Shown here in pieces: positions 1 through 8,512 of a stretch of 64,000 nt of DNA. The notes beneath the pieces were generated by a model that made no database searches, was not told the origin of the DNA, and worked only from the letters and a program-made list of their open reading frames with translations. Both the position numbers and the translations under genes were made by a program. The stretch is from NCBI GenBank assembly GCA_963819685.1, contig CAWFXI010000005.1, positions 310,001 to 374,000 on the forward strand. The letters run 5' to 3'. Position 1 is the stretch's first letter. Each line of letters starts with the position of its first letter. This DNA is from CAIUGU01 sp963819685 (GTDB lineage Bacteria; Pseudomonadota; Gammaproteobacteria; Steroidobacterales; Steroidobacteraceae).

Positions 1-2
1 CG

Positions 3-2750
3 CCAGAAGCAGACAAGGAGACGCTCGTGCAGCGCGTCGCGCTGACATTGACGGGCTTGCCTGCAACGCGCGAAGAAGTGGCGGAGTTCCTCGCCGACCA
101 GCGCCCCGAGGCCTACGAGCGCCTGGTGGATCGAATGCTGGCAAAACCCGCATACGGTGAGCGGATGGCGACTGAGTGGCTCGACGCGGCACGCTTCGCC
201 GATTCCGACGGCTACCTTGACGATGACTTCCAGCGAACGCTCTATCCGTGGCGCGACTGGGTCATCAAGGCGTTCAACTCCAATATGCCCTACGACGAGT
301 TCGGCAAATGGCAGATCGCCGGCGACCTCTACGAGAACGCGACGAAAGAGCAGAAGCTCGCGACGATGTTCGGGCGTCTGCATCGCCGCACCGGCGAAAA
401 CGGCATTATCGACGAGGAATACCGGAACGAATACGTTCTGGATCGCGCGGACACCGTCGGTACGGCCATGCTGGGACTCTCGGTCGGCTGTGCACGTTGT
501 CACGATCACAAATTCGATCCGATCAGCCAGGTCGATTACTACTCGCTCGCCGCGTTCTTCAACAGCATTGATGACGCGGGCTTTTATCCACAAATGAAAT
601 GGGCAACCGGTCCGATCATGTACCTGTCGGACGATGCGATGGACGGGCGCATCACGGCGCTCAAGGAACGCATCTCTGCCCTCGAATCGGACTACTCGGC
701 CGCGATCGAAGTGGCCCGGACCTCGGCCGGGGCTCGAGCTGCCCAGCTTCAGGCCGGCGGCACCAGTCGCGTTCGCGCCTCCTTGCGGGAATCCGTCGCG
801 AGCGCCGAAACCGCGCATTTCCCGTTTGATACCTATGCTGCTGATGCCGCACGCGTAAAAAAGATCGGCTACAACCCGTCGCTCGCTCCGTCTGAACCGC
901 TGTTCTTCTCGCCAAGTGCGACTCCAGGGCTGCAGGCCGCCGTTTTACAGTCGCCCATCCTGAAGAAGGGGGTCAGCGGCAACGCCCTCTTTTTCGATGA
1001 CAACAACACCGGTTACATCGATCGAGCCGACAAGGTGGGCTGGTTCGATCGTTATGACGAGTTTTCAGTCGACCTCTGGGTGTATCCCCGCGACGTTTAT
1101 GAGGATGCGGCTGTCATCAATCACAACGACCATCTTCGCTATGGTTCCGGCGGCTGGTCAGTCGATCTTCAGAAAAACCGTGTCAGGATCTCGCTGGTCA
1201 ACTCGTATCCACGCGACCAGATTGTGGTCGTGAGCGATGCGGCGCTGAAGGCCGGTGCCTGGACACATCTGACGTTCACATACGATGGATCGGGGCACGC
1301 TGCAGGGCTGACGATGTTCCTGGACGGTAAACGCGAGAAGGTGGAGGTGGAGCGAGACCACCTGACCGAGTCGATGCTGCCACTCGGCATCCCGTTCGCT
1401 CTCGACACGTTCAACGGTCTCGCTTTCGGCAAGCGTTGGCAACAGTCGTCGCTCGTCGGTGGTGCGATCGACGAACTGCGCGTCTTCAACCGCGCGCTCG
1501 TACCCGTTGAAGTTGCCTGGCTGCACGATCCCGAGTCGGGCGTTGACGCCAGCGGACTTGAAGAGCGCTACACGTTGTCCGATCCCGCGGTCGTGACAGT
1601 GAAGCATTCCCTGACGGAAGCCCGAGCCGAACTTACTAAAACGCTGACGGACCTCGGGAAAGTCATGGTGATGGGCGAAACAGATCATCCACGTCCGTCT
1701 TATGTCTTTCAACGCGGCATCTACACCAATCATGGCGAGGAAGTCCATCCGCGTGGGCTCACGCAGATTTTCCCCTATGGCAAGGATCTTCCTCAGGATC
1801 GCCGCGGTCTCGCCACGTGGCTGTTCGATCCGAATCATCCGCTGACGGCGCGCGTCTACGTGAATCGGCTCTGGCAGATGCACTTTGGTCAGGGACTCGT
1901 TGCGACGACTGAAGAGTTCGGCTCGCAGGGGTCCATGCCGTCGCATCCCGCGCTGCTCGATTGGCTCGCTCGCGAGTTTGTCGACTCGCACTGGGACATC
2001 AAGGCGATCAACAGGCTCATCGTGATGTCGGCGACGTTCCGGCAGTCCTCGGTGCCGACGAAGGAAATGGTCGAGAAGGACCCCACCAATCTGCTGCTTG
2101 CGCATGGCGTTTCGCGGCGAATGCCGGCAGAGCTGATCCGCGATTCCGCACTTCAGGCGAGCGGTCTTCTCGATGGACAAGTCGGCGGGGCGAGCGTGTT
2201 TCCCTATCAGCCGGAGGGTGTCTGGGAGACGATCGATTTCTATGCGCGCGCGCGACCCTACCCCAAGGCTGCAGATCGGCCGAATGATCATCACCGCCGC
2301 AGTATCTACTCGCTGATCCGGCGCAACGCGCCCGTGCCGTCCATGACCATCTTCGACTTCCCGAAGCGCGCCAACAGCCGGGTACGGCGACCCCTCTCGA
2401 ACACGCCGTTGCAGGCGCTCGTGCTGCTCAACGATCCGCAGTATGTCGAAGCGTCACGTGCGCTTGCTCAGCGGGTGATGGCCGAGCATCCAGGCAATCT
2501 CGACGCGCAGCTCGACGACATCTTCAAGCTCGGCGCACGCCGCGCCGCGGAGCAGGCCGAACTCGGCATTCTGCGAGAGTTCTACGCGGGCGAACTCGCG
2601 GCATTCGGCAAAGCGCCAGAAAGTGCAGACAAGTATCTGCGGAATGGCATTGAGGTGGTTCCGGCCGGCGTCGACAAGACGACGCTCGCCGCACTCGCGT
2701 CGACGGCCAACGTCGTGCTCAATACGCCCGACGCCTACATGACGAGGTAG
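3..2750 (+). CDS. PSD1/DUF1549-LamG-DUF1553 surface protein (5' truncated)
   Basis: The reading frame is open from the window edge, so the true start, and any upstream PSCyt1 haem domain, lies outside. Counting from the GTG at position 27, residues 1-190 match DUF1549, including the conserved CARCH haem-type motif (Cys155, Cys158, His159) in the context CARCHDHKFDP. Residues about 310-500 look like a concanavalin/LamG lectin domain, and about 560-890 are DUF1553 with the block PLSNTPLQALVLLNDPQYVE. Proteins of this architecture are best known from Planctomycetes and Verrucomicrobia, where they are thought to be exported and to act on polysaccharides; biochemical proof is thin. The stop is followed after 3 bases by the DUF1501 gene, its usual partner. 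Family assignment is firm; substrate unknown. Confidence 0.88.
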   Translation, partial: PEADKETLVQRVALTLTGLPATREEVAEFLADQRPEAYERLVDRMLAKPAYGERMATEWLDAARFADSDGYLDDDFQRTLYPWRDWVIKAFNSNMPYDEFGKWQIAGDLYENATKEQKLATMFGRLHRRTGENGIIDEEYRNEYVLDRADTVGTAMLGLSVGCARCHDHKFDPISQVDYYSLAAFFNSIDDAGFYPQMKWATGPIMYLSDDAMDGRITALKERISALESDYSAAIEVARTSAGARAAQLQAGGTSRVRASLRESVASAETAHFPFDTYAADAARVKKIGYNPSLAPSEPLFFSPSATPGLQAAVLQSPILKKGVSGNALFFDDNNTGYIDRADKVGWFDRYDEFSVDLWVYPRDVYEDAAVINHNDHLRYGSGGWSVDLQKNRVRISLVNSYPRDQIVVVSDAALKAGAWTHLTFTYDGSGHAAGLTMFLDGKREKVEVERDHLTESMLPLGIPFALDTFNGLAFGKRWQQSSLVGGAIDELRVFNRALVPVEVAWLHDPESGVDASGLEERYTLSDPAVVTVKHSLTEARAELTKTLTDLGKVMVMGETDHPRPSYVFQRGIYTNHGEEVHPRGLTQIFPYGKDLPQDRRGLATWLFDPNHPLTARVYVNRLWQMHFGQGLVATTEEFGSQGSMPSHPALLDWLAREFVDSHWDIKAINRLIVMSATFRQSSVPTKEMVEKDPTNLLLAHGVSRRMPAELIRDSALQASGLLDGQVGGASVFPYQPEGVWETIDFYARARPYPKAADRPNDHHRRSIYSLIRRNAPVPSMTIFDFPKRANSRVRRPLSNTPLQALVLLNDPQYVEASRALAQRVMAEHPGNLDAQLDDIFKLGARRAAEQAELGILREFYAGELAAFGKAPESADKYLRNGIEVVPAGVDKTTLAALASTANVVLNTPDAYMTR

Positions 2751-2753
2751 CCC

Positions 2754-4220
2754 ATGAGCAATCAGGATTCGGACGCAACTCGACATTCCGGCGCTCTCTC
2801 GCGACGCGCTTTCCTCGGACGATCGGCCATGGGCCTCGGTACCGTTGCTCTCGCGCACATGCTGGGTACGTCCAGCGCACGGGCCGCGCCAGCCACGACC
2901 TATGACCATGGTGTCCTCGGTACCGGACATCATGCCGCGCGCGCCAAGAATGTGATTTATCTGTTCATGGCCGGCGCGCCGTCGCAGATCGATACGTTCG
3001 AGCACAAGCCCGAACTCATCCGCCTGCATGGTCAGGAGACGCCAGGTTCGATCATGGGCACGCAACGGCTGTCGACCATGGTCAAGGGGCAATCGACATT
3101 TCCGCTTGTCGCGCCCATTGCGCCGCTGAGGCAGCACGGCAAGAACGGTACCTGGGTCAGTGATCTGCTGCCGAACATGGCCGGCACTATCGACGAATTC
3201 GCGATGATCAAGTCGATGCACACCAACCAGGTCAATCACGATCCAGCCGTCAAGATGCTGCAATCCGGATTTCAGCTCTCTGGTCGGCCTTCGATCGGCG
3301 CGTGGGTCAATTATGGCCTCGGGAGCGACAATCAGAATCTGCCGGCGTTCATTGTGCTGTCGTCGCTCGGCAAGGGCGGGGCACAGAACATCGATTCCGA
3401 AATCTGGAGCGCAGGCTTTCTGCCGTCGCACCATCAGGGCGTGTTGTTCCGGCCGGGTGAAGAGCCGGTGCTCTACGTCAACAACCCGGAAGGGCTCTCA
3501 ATGCCGCAGCGCCGAAGTGCGATCGAGGCGATCGGCCGGCTGTCCGAACTCCAGTACGAGCGAACGCAGAATCCGGAGATCCTGTCGAAGATCATGCAGT
3601 ACGAGATGGCTTACCGCATGCAGAGCTCGGTGCCCGAAGCGACCGACATCTCGAAAGAACCGAAGCATGTGCGGGAACTCTACGGGCCCGATGTCGAGAC
3701 GCCCGGCACCTTCGCTCGCAACTGCCTGCTTGCAAGGCGGCTTGCCGAGCGCGGCGTCAAGTTCGTGCAGCTCTATCACAATGCCTGGGATCACCATGCA
3801 GCGATGCCGATCAATCATCCGATCAGCATGCGTGAGGTCGATCAGGCCACCGCAGGGCTGGTCAAGGATCTCAAGCAGCGCGGATTGCTTGAAGATACGC
3901 TGGTCGTCTGGGGCGGGGAGTTCGGGCGTACCTGTTTCTCCCAGGGCGCGCTAACGGGTCAGACCTGGGGACGCGACCATCATCCAGGCTGCTTTACCTA
4001 CCTGATGGCGGGTGCGGGTGTCCGGAGCGGCCATGTTCATGGTGAAACCGACGACTTCAGCTACAACGTCGTCAAGGATCCTGTCAGCGTGTTCGATTTC
4101 CAGGCCACGCTGATGCATCTGCTCGGCATCGATCATGAACGCCTCACGTATCGCTACCAGGGCAGGAATTTCCGCCTGACCGACGTTGAGGGACACGTCG
4201 TCAAAGACGTTCTCGCCTAG
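2754..4220 (+). CDS. DUF1501 domain protein, Tat-exported
   Basis: A 488-residue protein with a twin-arginine signal (LSRRAFLG at residues 15-22, hydrophobic stretch, then cleavage near SARA at 41-44). The body carries the DUF1501 signature, including MAGAPSQIDTFEHKPEL and a C-terminal WGGEFGRT with GRDHHPG, residues that resemble metal-binding positions of the alkaline-phosphatase/sulfatase superfamily. It follows the PSD1 protein by 3 bases, so the two form one transcription unit and, by analogy with Planctomycete gene pairs, probably act together in the periplasm or at the cell surface. The stop codon TAG shares the palindrome CTAG with the stop of the opposing lipoprotein gene. Function is inferred from family only. 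Confidence 0.9.
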   Translation: MSNQDSDATRHSGALSRRAFLGRSAMGLGTVALAHMLGTSSARAAPATTYDHGVLGTGHHAARAKNVIYLFMAGAPSQIDTFEHKPELIRLHGQETPGSIMGTQRLSTMVKGQSTFPLVAPIAPLRQHGKNGTWVSDLLPNMAGTIDEFAMIKSMHTNQVNHDPAVKMLQSGFQLSGRPSIGAWVNYGLGSDNQNLPAFIVLSSLGKGGAQNIDSEIWSAGFLPSHHQGVLFRPGEEPVLYVNNPEGLSMPQRRSAIEAIGRLSELQYERTQNPEILSKIMQYEMAYRMQSSVPEATDISKEPKHVRELYGPDVETPGTFARNCLLARRLAERGVKFVQLYHNAWDHHAAMPINHPISMREVDQATAGLVKDLKQRGLLEDTLVVWGGEFGRTCFSQGALTGQTWGRDHHPGCFTYLMAGAGVRSGHVHGETDDFSYNVVKDPVSVFDFQATLMHLLGIDHERLTYRYQGRNFRLTDVEGHVVKDVLA

Positions 4221-4552
4221 GCGTTTCGGGGTCTGGATGCCGGCGGCCGGGTGTTCTTCGGCACGCACTCGAACTCGATGCGCGCCCAGCGGTAGTTGAC
4301 GATGACATTCCGCTCCGGCATTTCCGTGGCACGCACAATGTTCAGCAACCTGCCAGTCTTCGCGCAGTGTTGCGAGGCTTCGTTGACCAGCTCATTTCTG
4401 AAATTGAAGCGCCCGGGATAGCTTGCGATCTCGTTCCCGACGAGGACGAACCTGTTTTCGTCCAGAGGCACGACTCCACGGTGCGTTGCGCACCCATTCA
4501 GCAGCGGTACGAAAAAGAGTGCGGCCAGACTTGGGGTCAAGGCACAACGCAT
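4217..4552 (-). CDS. small lipoprotein, unknown function
   Basis: A 111-residue protein with a lipoprotein signal: hydrophobic segment at residues 4-18 and lipobox LNGC with Cys21 as the lipidation site. The mature part is short, mixed in charge, with two further cysteines (near residues 44 and 95) that could pair. It converges on the DUF1501 gene, and the two stop codons overlap in CTAG. I recognise no family. The clear lipobox and proteobacterial codon use support a real gene; a role in the outer membrane or periplasm is inferred from the signal. Confidence 0.65.
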   Translation of the reverse strand: MRCALTPSLAALFFVPLLNGCATHRGVVPLDENRFVLVGNEIASYPGRFNFRNELVNEASQHCAKTGRLLNIVRATEMPERNVIVNYRWARIEFECVPKNTRPPASRPRNA

Positions 4553-4719
4553 GCAGCAAGGCTACACCCGCAGCGGGGAGGTTGAAACACGGAACCGGTT
4601 TCCCAGGCGAGCGCTGACCGGAATTCGCGGCTCATCCGCTCGCCTCCCCGGATTGCGGTTAGAATCTGCAACCCGTTCAGGGCGATCAAAGGATTTCTGC
4701 ATCCTGGGGAGACAATTCA

Positions 4720-5229
4720 ATGAAAGCGATCAAATTTGCTTGCGTGCTGCTTGCGGCGTTCGGCTCGATGGTCATGGTCGCTTCGGCTGCCGACGTGGAC
4801 ATCAAGACCCTCGCTCCTGCTGCGACTCCCGCGCCCGCCACGCTGAAGGATTTCAAAGGCCTGCTGGGTGACTGGGTTGGGCCGCAGGGAGCCGCCGGGT
4901 TCTCGGCGCCAACAGGCGGGCAGATCGTAGGGCACCTGTCGCTGCTGACTCCCGACCAGAAGCCGATCGTCGCGGAGATCTGGATTTTCAGGCCCGAGGG
5001 CAACTCCGTGCTGGTGCGGCAGAAGCACTACAACCCGGAACTGAAGGATCGCGAGGAAAAAGACACATGGGGTGAACGACGGCTCGCCGCGATTGATGCG
5101 GGCCACATCTATCTCAACAATCTCACATGGGTGACAGGTGGCAAGACGCTCGACCTGTATGTGCTGATCCCGGGACAGAACGGCGCGCCACCGAACCGGC
5201 TCGTATTCAACTTCAAGCGCGTGCGGTAG
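4720..5229 (+). CDS. secreted protein, DUF6265-like, unknown function
   Basis: A 169-residue protein with a Sec signal peptide (MKAIKFACVLLAAFG..., cleavage near VASA-AD at residue 23-24). The mature region has a short Ala/Pro-rich linker, followed by a beta-rich block beginning LKDFKGLLGDWVGP, which recalls small secreted proteins with a WxG-type start (DUF6265-like). A TAGAAT element at 4660-4665 may be the -10 box. tadA begins 40 bases downstream on the same strand, so the pair may be cotranscribed. No enzymatic motif is visible. Confidence 0.7.
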   Translation: MKAIKFACVLLAAFGSMVMVASAADVDIKTLAPAATPAPATLKDFKGLLGDWVGPQGAAGFSAPTGGQIVGHLSLLTPDQKPIVAEIWIFRPEGNSVLVRQKHYNPELKDREEKDTWGERRLAAIDAGHIYLNNLTWVTGGKTLDLYVLIPGQNGAPPNRLVFNFKRVR

Positions 5230-5268
5230 GAGCGGGAGACCTGCGGCGGCATCCGGACTTTGAGCGAG

Positions 5269-5742
5269 ATGGACTCAACAGATGCCGCTTTCATGGCTCG
5301 CGCCCTGGAGCTTGCACGCGCTGCCGAAGCAGCGGGCGAGGTACCGGTCGGTGCGGTCATCGTACGTGACGGACAGATTATCGGCGAAGGCTGGAACCGC
5401 CCGATCGGCACTCATGATCCGACGGCCCATGCGGAAATGGTTGCGTTGCGTGCGGCGGCGGAGAGCGTGGGTTCCTACCGGTTGCTGGACACCACGCTCT
5501 ACGTGACGCTCGAACCGTGTGCGATGTGTGCGGGAGCGATGGTGCATGCCCGCGTCAAGCGGCTTGTTTTCGCCGCCCGGGATCCCAAAGCCGGAGCAGC
5601 CGGCAGCGTCTTCAATATCGTGAGCAATCCTGCACTCAATCACTCGATCGACTGCGAGGAAGGTTTGCTGGCGGATGAATGCGCGGCGCTGCTCAAGGAT
5701 TTTTTCAAGTCGAGACGCCAGCGCGCAACGACTGGCGACTAG
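5269..5742 (+). CDS. tadA: tRNA-specific adenosine deaminase TadA
   Basis: TadA converts A34 to inosine in tRNA-Arg(ACG). The 157-residue protein has the zinc-dependent deaminase motifs HAEMVAL (His54, catalytic Glu56) and PCAMCAGA (Cys84, Cys87), and the length matches the family. An in-frame TTG exists at 5260, but the ATG at 5269 has GAGCGAG immediately upstream and gives the usual N-terminus, so I chose it. The gene stands before a structured intergenic repeat and converges on mltF. The HAE/PCxxC spacing and the FNIVSNPALNHS block distinguish it from cytidine and guanine deaminases. Confidence 0.95.
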   Translation: MDSTDAAFMARALELARAAEAAGEVPVGAVIVRDGQIIGEGWNRPIGTHDPTAHAEMVALRAAAESVGSYRLLDTTLYVTLEPCAMCAGAMVHARVKRLVFAARDPKAGAAGSVFNIVSNPALNHSIDCEEGLLADECAALLKDFFKSRRQRATTGD

Positions 5743-5780
5743 CGACTGGGGAATGGTCAGAGTCGCTTGAAGACCCAACA

Positions 5781-5944
5781 AGTTGATGCAAAAGTCTATC
5801 CGTGCCTTTTGCATCCGGATCCAGCGAAAAGCGTGGTTTTCACTGGCTCCCGAAATCAATGAGTCAGAACTCATCGATTTCGCTTGAGTCATCCGTGACT
5901 CGGAATAACAGGGTGCTGCAAAGAGTTTTGCATTACCCTGCTAA
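5781..5944 (+). repeat. five-hairpin intergenic element, copy A
   Basis: A 164-bp element between the convergent tadA and mltF genes, repeated at 38555-38716. It folds by eye into five hairpins: 5785-5794 with 5806-5815 (10 bp perfect); CAGCGAAAA with TTTTCACTG around 5822-5845 (one mismatch); GAAATCAATGAG with CTCATCGATTTC (one mismatch); GAGTCA-TCCG-TGACTC (6 bp perfect); and CAGGGT...TGCAAA with TTTTGCA...ACCCTG. There is no convincing reading frame. Several differences from copy B preserve pairing through G-U, which suggests selection on RNA or cruciform structure. It may be a REP-like repeat, a terminator or mRNA-end stabiliser, or a small RNA. Confidence 0.85.
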
Positions 5945-5961
5945 TCGCCACTCGCGCTTCG

Positions 5962-7362
5962 CTATCCCCCAACGGGATCGTCGTCGGGATCAGGGGGTCG
6001 CGAGGCGGGCCGGCCTGTCGATGAAGCCACCCAGTCGAGGATGGCCATGTAGGTCTGGATGTTCTGCACGAAACGTACCGGCTCCCACCCGCGTGCATAC
6101 CCTCGCTTGACCTGTGTGAACCAGCGCTCCTGCGTCAACAGCGGCAGGTGTTCGCGGACGTCCTCCCAGCGATCGGGATTCTTGCCGTGCATCTGGGTCA
6201 GGATGCGCGCGTCTTCCAGATGGCCGAAACCCACGTTGTAGGCTGCAAGTGCCATCCACGTGCGATCCGGTTCCGGTATGCGTTCCGGAATCTTTTCCCG
6301 CACGCTCACGATGTAACGCGCCCCGCCGAAGATGCTGGAGCGCGGGTCAAGACGATCGGCGATCTCCAGCCCGCGTGCGGTTTCTTCGGTGAGCATCATC
6401 ATGCCGCGCACGCCGGTGGGCGATGTGGCAGTCGGGTCCCATTGCGATTCCTGGTAACCGATGGCAGCGATCAGGCGCCAGTCGACGCCCACTTCGGCTG
6501 CGGCCTGCTGGAACCAGTCGCGATAGCCCGGCAATCGGGACTGGATGTGAAACATGAAGTCGCGTGACTGCAGATAGTTGAAGCGGTCCTTGTTGCTGTA
6601 ATAGCGGTCGAGGATCGAGGCCAGCCGGCCTTCACCTTTCAGGGCCGCAAAGAACGCATTGGTCCGGTTGAGCAGACTCGGATCGCGGCCGTCCACCGCC
6701 CATGCCAGCGATTTGCCCGGGGTCAGGTCGAAGGCGATGCGGATTTCCGGATGGAAGGCGCGGGCGATGGCGAACTCATTGGAATCGGCAATCGTGTAGT
6801 CAAACTCATGTCGCGACAGCCGATAGAGCAGTTCTTCGGTTTCCGCTTCAGGGTTTTCCACCCACACCAGTTCCGGGTGATCGGGCAGCAATTGCTCGAG
6901 CGTCGCGGCATGGGCACTGCCGGCGACGACTTCGATGTGGCCGCGGTTGGCCTGATCGAGACTGCGTGGCCGAGCCTCGCTCTGGCGATAGACGAGGTGT
7001 TCCTTCACTTCCTGGAAGGGCGGGCCAAAGCTCGCATGAGGCGGCAACGGCTGACCTCGGGTGAGGCTTGCCGCTGCGATGTGTGCACGGCCGGATGCGA
7101 GCTCGTCCATGACGTTCATGACGGTAGGGACGCTGTAGATGAACAGCTTCACGCCGAGTTCGGCCGCGAAGCGCGTCGCGAGGTCGTACTCCGGTCCCAG
7201 CGGACCTGCTGCGCCCAGGTAATAGGTACTCGGACTGTTCCGCGTGACGACGCGCAACTCTCCCTCCGCCAGAATCTGTTCCAGCACGCTCGCCGGCCGG
7301 GTACAGGTCCCGAGCATCAGCACAGCAATCAGGGCCAGCGCGGCTTTCAAGCGGGAACTCAC
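5962..7362 (-). CDS. mltF: membrane-bound lytic murein transglycosylase F
   Basis: MltF cleaves the MurNAc-GlcNAc bond of peptidoglycan with formation of 1,6-anhydro-muramyl ends. The 466-residue protein has a lipobox (LGTC, Cys20), so it is probably outer-membrane anchored. Residues about 35-265 form a solute-binding-protein-3 domain (regulatory, peptide-sensing in characterised MltF). Residues about 285-430 are the lytic transglycosylase family 1 domain with AAIGYQESQWDP, whose Glu305 is the expected catalytic acid, followed by GVRGMMML and AAYNVGFGH. Length and domain order match MltF closely. It is divergent from the tRNA-Ser gene. Confidence 0.95.
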   Translation of the reverse strand: MSSRLKAALALIAVLMLGTCTRPASVLEQILAEGELRVVTRNSPSTYYLGAAGPLGPEYDLATRFAAELGVKLFIYSVPTVMNVMDELASGRAHIAAASLTRGQPLPPHASFGPPFQEVKEHLVYRQSEARPRSLDQANRGHIEVVAGSAHAATLEQLLPDHPELVWVENPEAETEELLYRLSRHEFDYTIADSNEFAIARAFHPEIRIAFDLTPGKSLAWAVDGRDPSLLNRTNAFFAALKGEGRLASILDRYYSNKDRFNYLQSRDFMFHIQSRLPGYRDWFQQAAAEVGVDWRLIAAIGYQESQWDPTATSPTGVRGMMMLTEETARGLEIADRLDPRSSIFGGARYIVSVREKIPERIPEPDRTWMALAAYNVGFGHLEDARILTQMHGKNPDRWEDVREHLPLLTQERWFTQVKRGYARGWEPVRFVQNIQTYMAILDWVASSTGRPASRPPDPDDDPVGG

Positions 7363-7413
7363 TCCGTGTGGCGGGGCGCTCCCGCAGGTCGCGGGAACAA
7401 TTCCTTCGAGGCC

Positions 7414-7424
7414 TAGTATAGAAT
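7414..7424 (+). promoter_or_regulatory. candidate -10 region of the tRNA-Ser gene
   Basis: TAGTATAGAAT lies about 60 bases upstream of the mature tRNA 5' end and contains overlapping matches to a sigma-70 -10 box. It is followed by a G+C-rich discriminator (CCGGCCGC), as is common for stringently controlled stable-RNA promoters. No strong -35 box was found, so this is tentative. Confidence 0.35.
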
Positions 7425-7486
7425 ACCGGCCGCTTCGGATCGGACGGGGTCAGTTCACAGTTCGCCCAGTCCAATCAAAGACTTAT

Positions 7487-7576
<90 letters not shown>

Positions 7577-7586
7577 AAAAGCAAAC

Positions 7587-7620
7587 AAGCCCGGGTTCGT
7601 CCCGGGCTTTTTGCTTTTTG
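7587..7620 (+). terminator. rho-independent terminator of tRNA-Ser
   Basis: Stem GCCCGGG (7589-7595) with CCCGGGC (7601-7607) around loop TTCGT, then a T run from 7608. Flanking A and T residues extend the helix. Its position directly after the tRNA makes the assignment secure. Confidence 0.92.
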
Positions 7621-7624
7621 GCTC

Positions 7625-7782
7625 GAGGGTGGGATTAAGAACCCACGGGATCCGTGGGTTCGACAAAATCGTATGGAACGATTTTGGACATCGCTCATGC
7701 GCGAACCTCGGTGGCGATTAGCGATGGCCCCGAAGGGCGCGCCGGCCATGGATGGCAAGGCGCAATCCCACCCTCTCCGCCA
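7625..7782 (+). repeat. scrambled partial copies of the tRNA-Ser 3' end
   Basis: Three pieces of the tRNA T arm and acceptor recur here. The 5' half of the T arm, CCGTGGGTTCGA, is repeated exactly at 7652-7663 (original 7547-7558). The rest of the 3' end, AATCCCACCCTCTCCGCCA (19 nt), is repeated exactly at 7764-7782 (original 7558-7576). An inverted copy of AATCCCACCCTC lies at 7625-7636. About 100 bp of unrelated sequence separates the two halves. This resembles the attachment-site scar left by an element that integrated into the 3' end of a tRNA gene, or a decayed duplicate tRNA gene. No integrase gene is present nearby. Confidence 0.75.
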
Positions 7783-7910
7783 TAAATCCAACAGCGGCTG
7801 CGTTCGTGGGAACGACGTTGCGTCCGTGCGTGCGGTTCGGCCCCGGCTTTTTTTCGCGAATGCCAATGAAGCGCGAATGCCCGCCGACCCACACGATGTT
7901 GCAGCGAGTC

Positions 7911-7938
7911 TTGCTCCGCCGGCACTCGGGCCTATACT
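7911..7938 (+). promoter_or_regulatory. candidate sigma-70 promoter for the DUF6152 pair
   Basis: TTGCTC (7911-7916) and TATACT (7933-7938) are separated by 16 bases. The -10 box matches 5 of 6 consensus positions and the -35 only the TTG. It lies 134 bases before the DUF6152 start. Confidence 0.4.
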
Positions 7939-8072
7939 GGCCGGCACGCATTGTGTACCTGTAGTCAGCCAAGACCGCAGGAGACTGGCCTTTCGATGGC
8001 GACGGGATTGTCACACCCAGATTTCCAAGCGTGCGAGGTCAAAGAGCCTCGCTTCAACGTACGGGGGGCACC

Positions 8073-8468
8073 ATGTTGGCAAGAAGGATATCGACCCATT
8101 TACTCCAGGTTGCGTTACTGGTGGGCTGCGGCAGTGCTGTCGCGCACCATTCGTCTGCAATGTTCGACGCGCAAAAGGAAATCACCGTCAAGGGGACGAT
8201 CAAGGAATTCGACTTCGAGAATCCGCACGTGCGCGTCGTCCTTACGGTTCCTGGCGAGAATGGCGGACCCGCCACCGAGTGGAATTTCGAAGCAGCTTCG
8301 GTTCGAGGAATGGCGCTGGCCGGCTGGCGGCGTTCTACGTTGAAAGGTGGCGACCAGGTCACTCTGGTTGGAGCACCCCTCAAGGACGGTCGTACTGGCG
8401 CGATGCTGCATCGGGCGATTCTGGCTGACGGCACGATTTTGAAAAGCAATCTCGGCGCCAATTACTAG
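8073..8468 (+). CDS. DUF6152 family secreted protein
   Basis: A 131-residue protein with a signal peptide (hydrophobic residues 9-24; cleavage near AVA-HH). The mature protein begins HHSSAMFDAQKEITVKGTIK, the hallmark of the DUF6152 family: a small beta-barrel-like domain with an N-terminal His-His followed by the pattern for a single-stranded-OB-type fold. The ATG at 8073 has GGGGGGCACC just before it, supporting the start. The next gene follows after 44 bases and encodes its usual neighbour. The family has no proven function; a metal-related or envelope role has been guessed from the His-rich start. Confidence 0.8.
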   Translation: MLARRISTHLLQVALLVGCGSAVAHHSSAMFDAQKEITVKGTIKEFDFENPHVRVVLTVPGENGGPATEWNFEAASVRGMALAGWRRSTLKGGDQVTLVGAPLKDGRTGAMLHRAILADGTILKSNLGANY

Positions 8469-8512
8469 ATCCATAAGATTTCCAAAGAGCCGACGTCGCG
8501 AGGATCTGAACA

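Larger units (their letters stand above)
7577..8072. other. gene-free interval between tRNA-Ser and the DUF6152 gene
   Basis: Besides the tRNA terminator and the scrambled tRNA pieces, the interval holds a palindrome ACCCACG-GGATC-CGTGGGT at 7641-7659 and a possible promoter near 7911-7938. I found no reading frame with convincing protein character. Confidence 0.6.

Noticed and set aside
1158..2294. 378-codon open frame on the minus strand
   Set aside because: It is antisense to the PSD1 gene, whose motifs are unambiguous, and it shows no domain.
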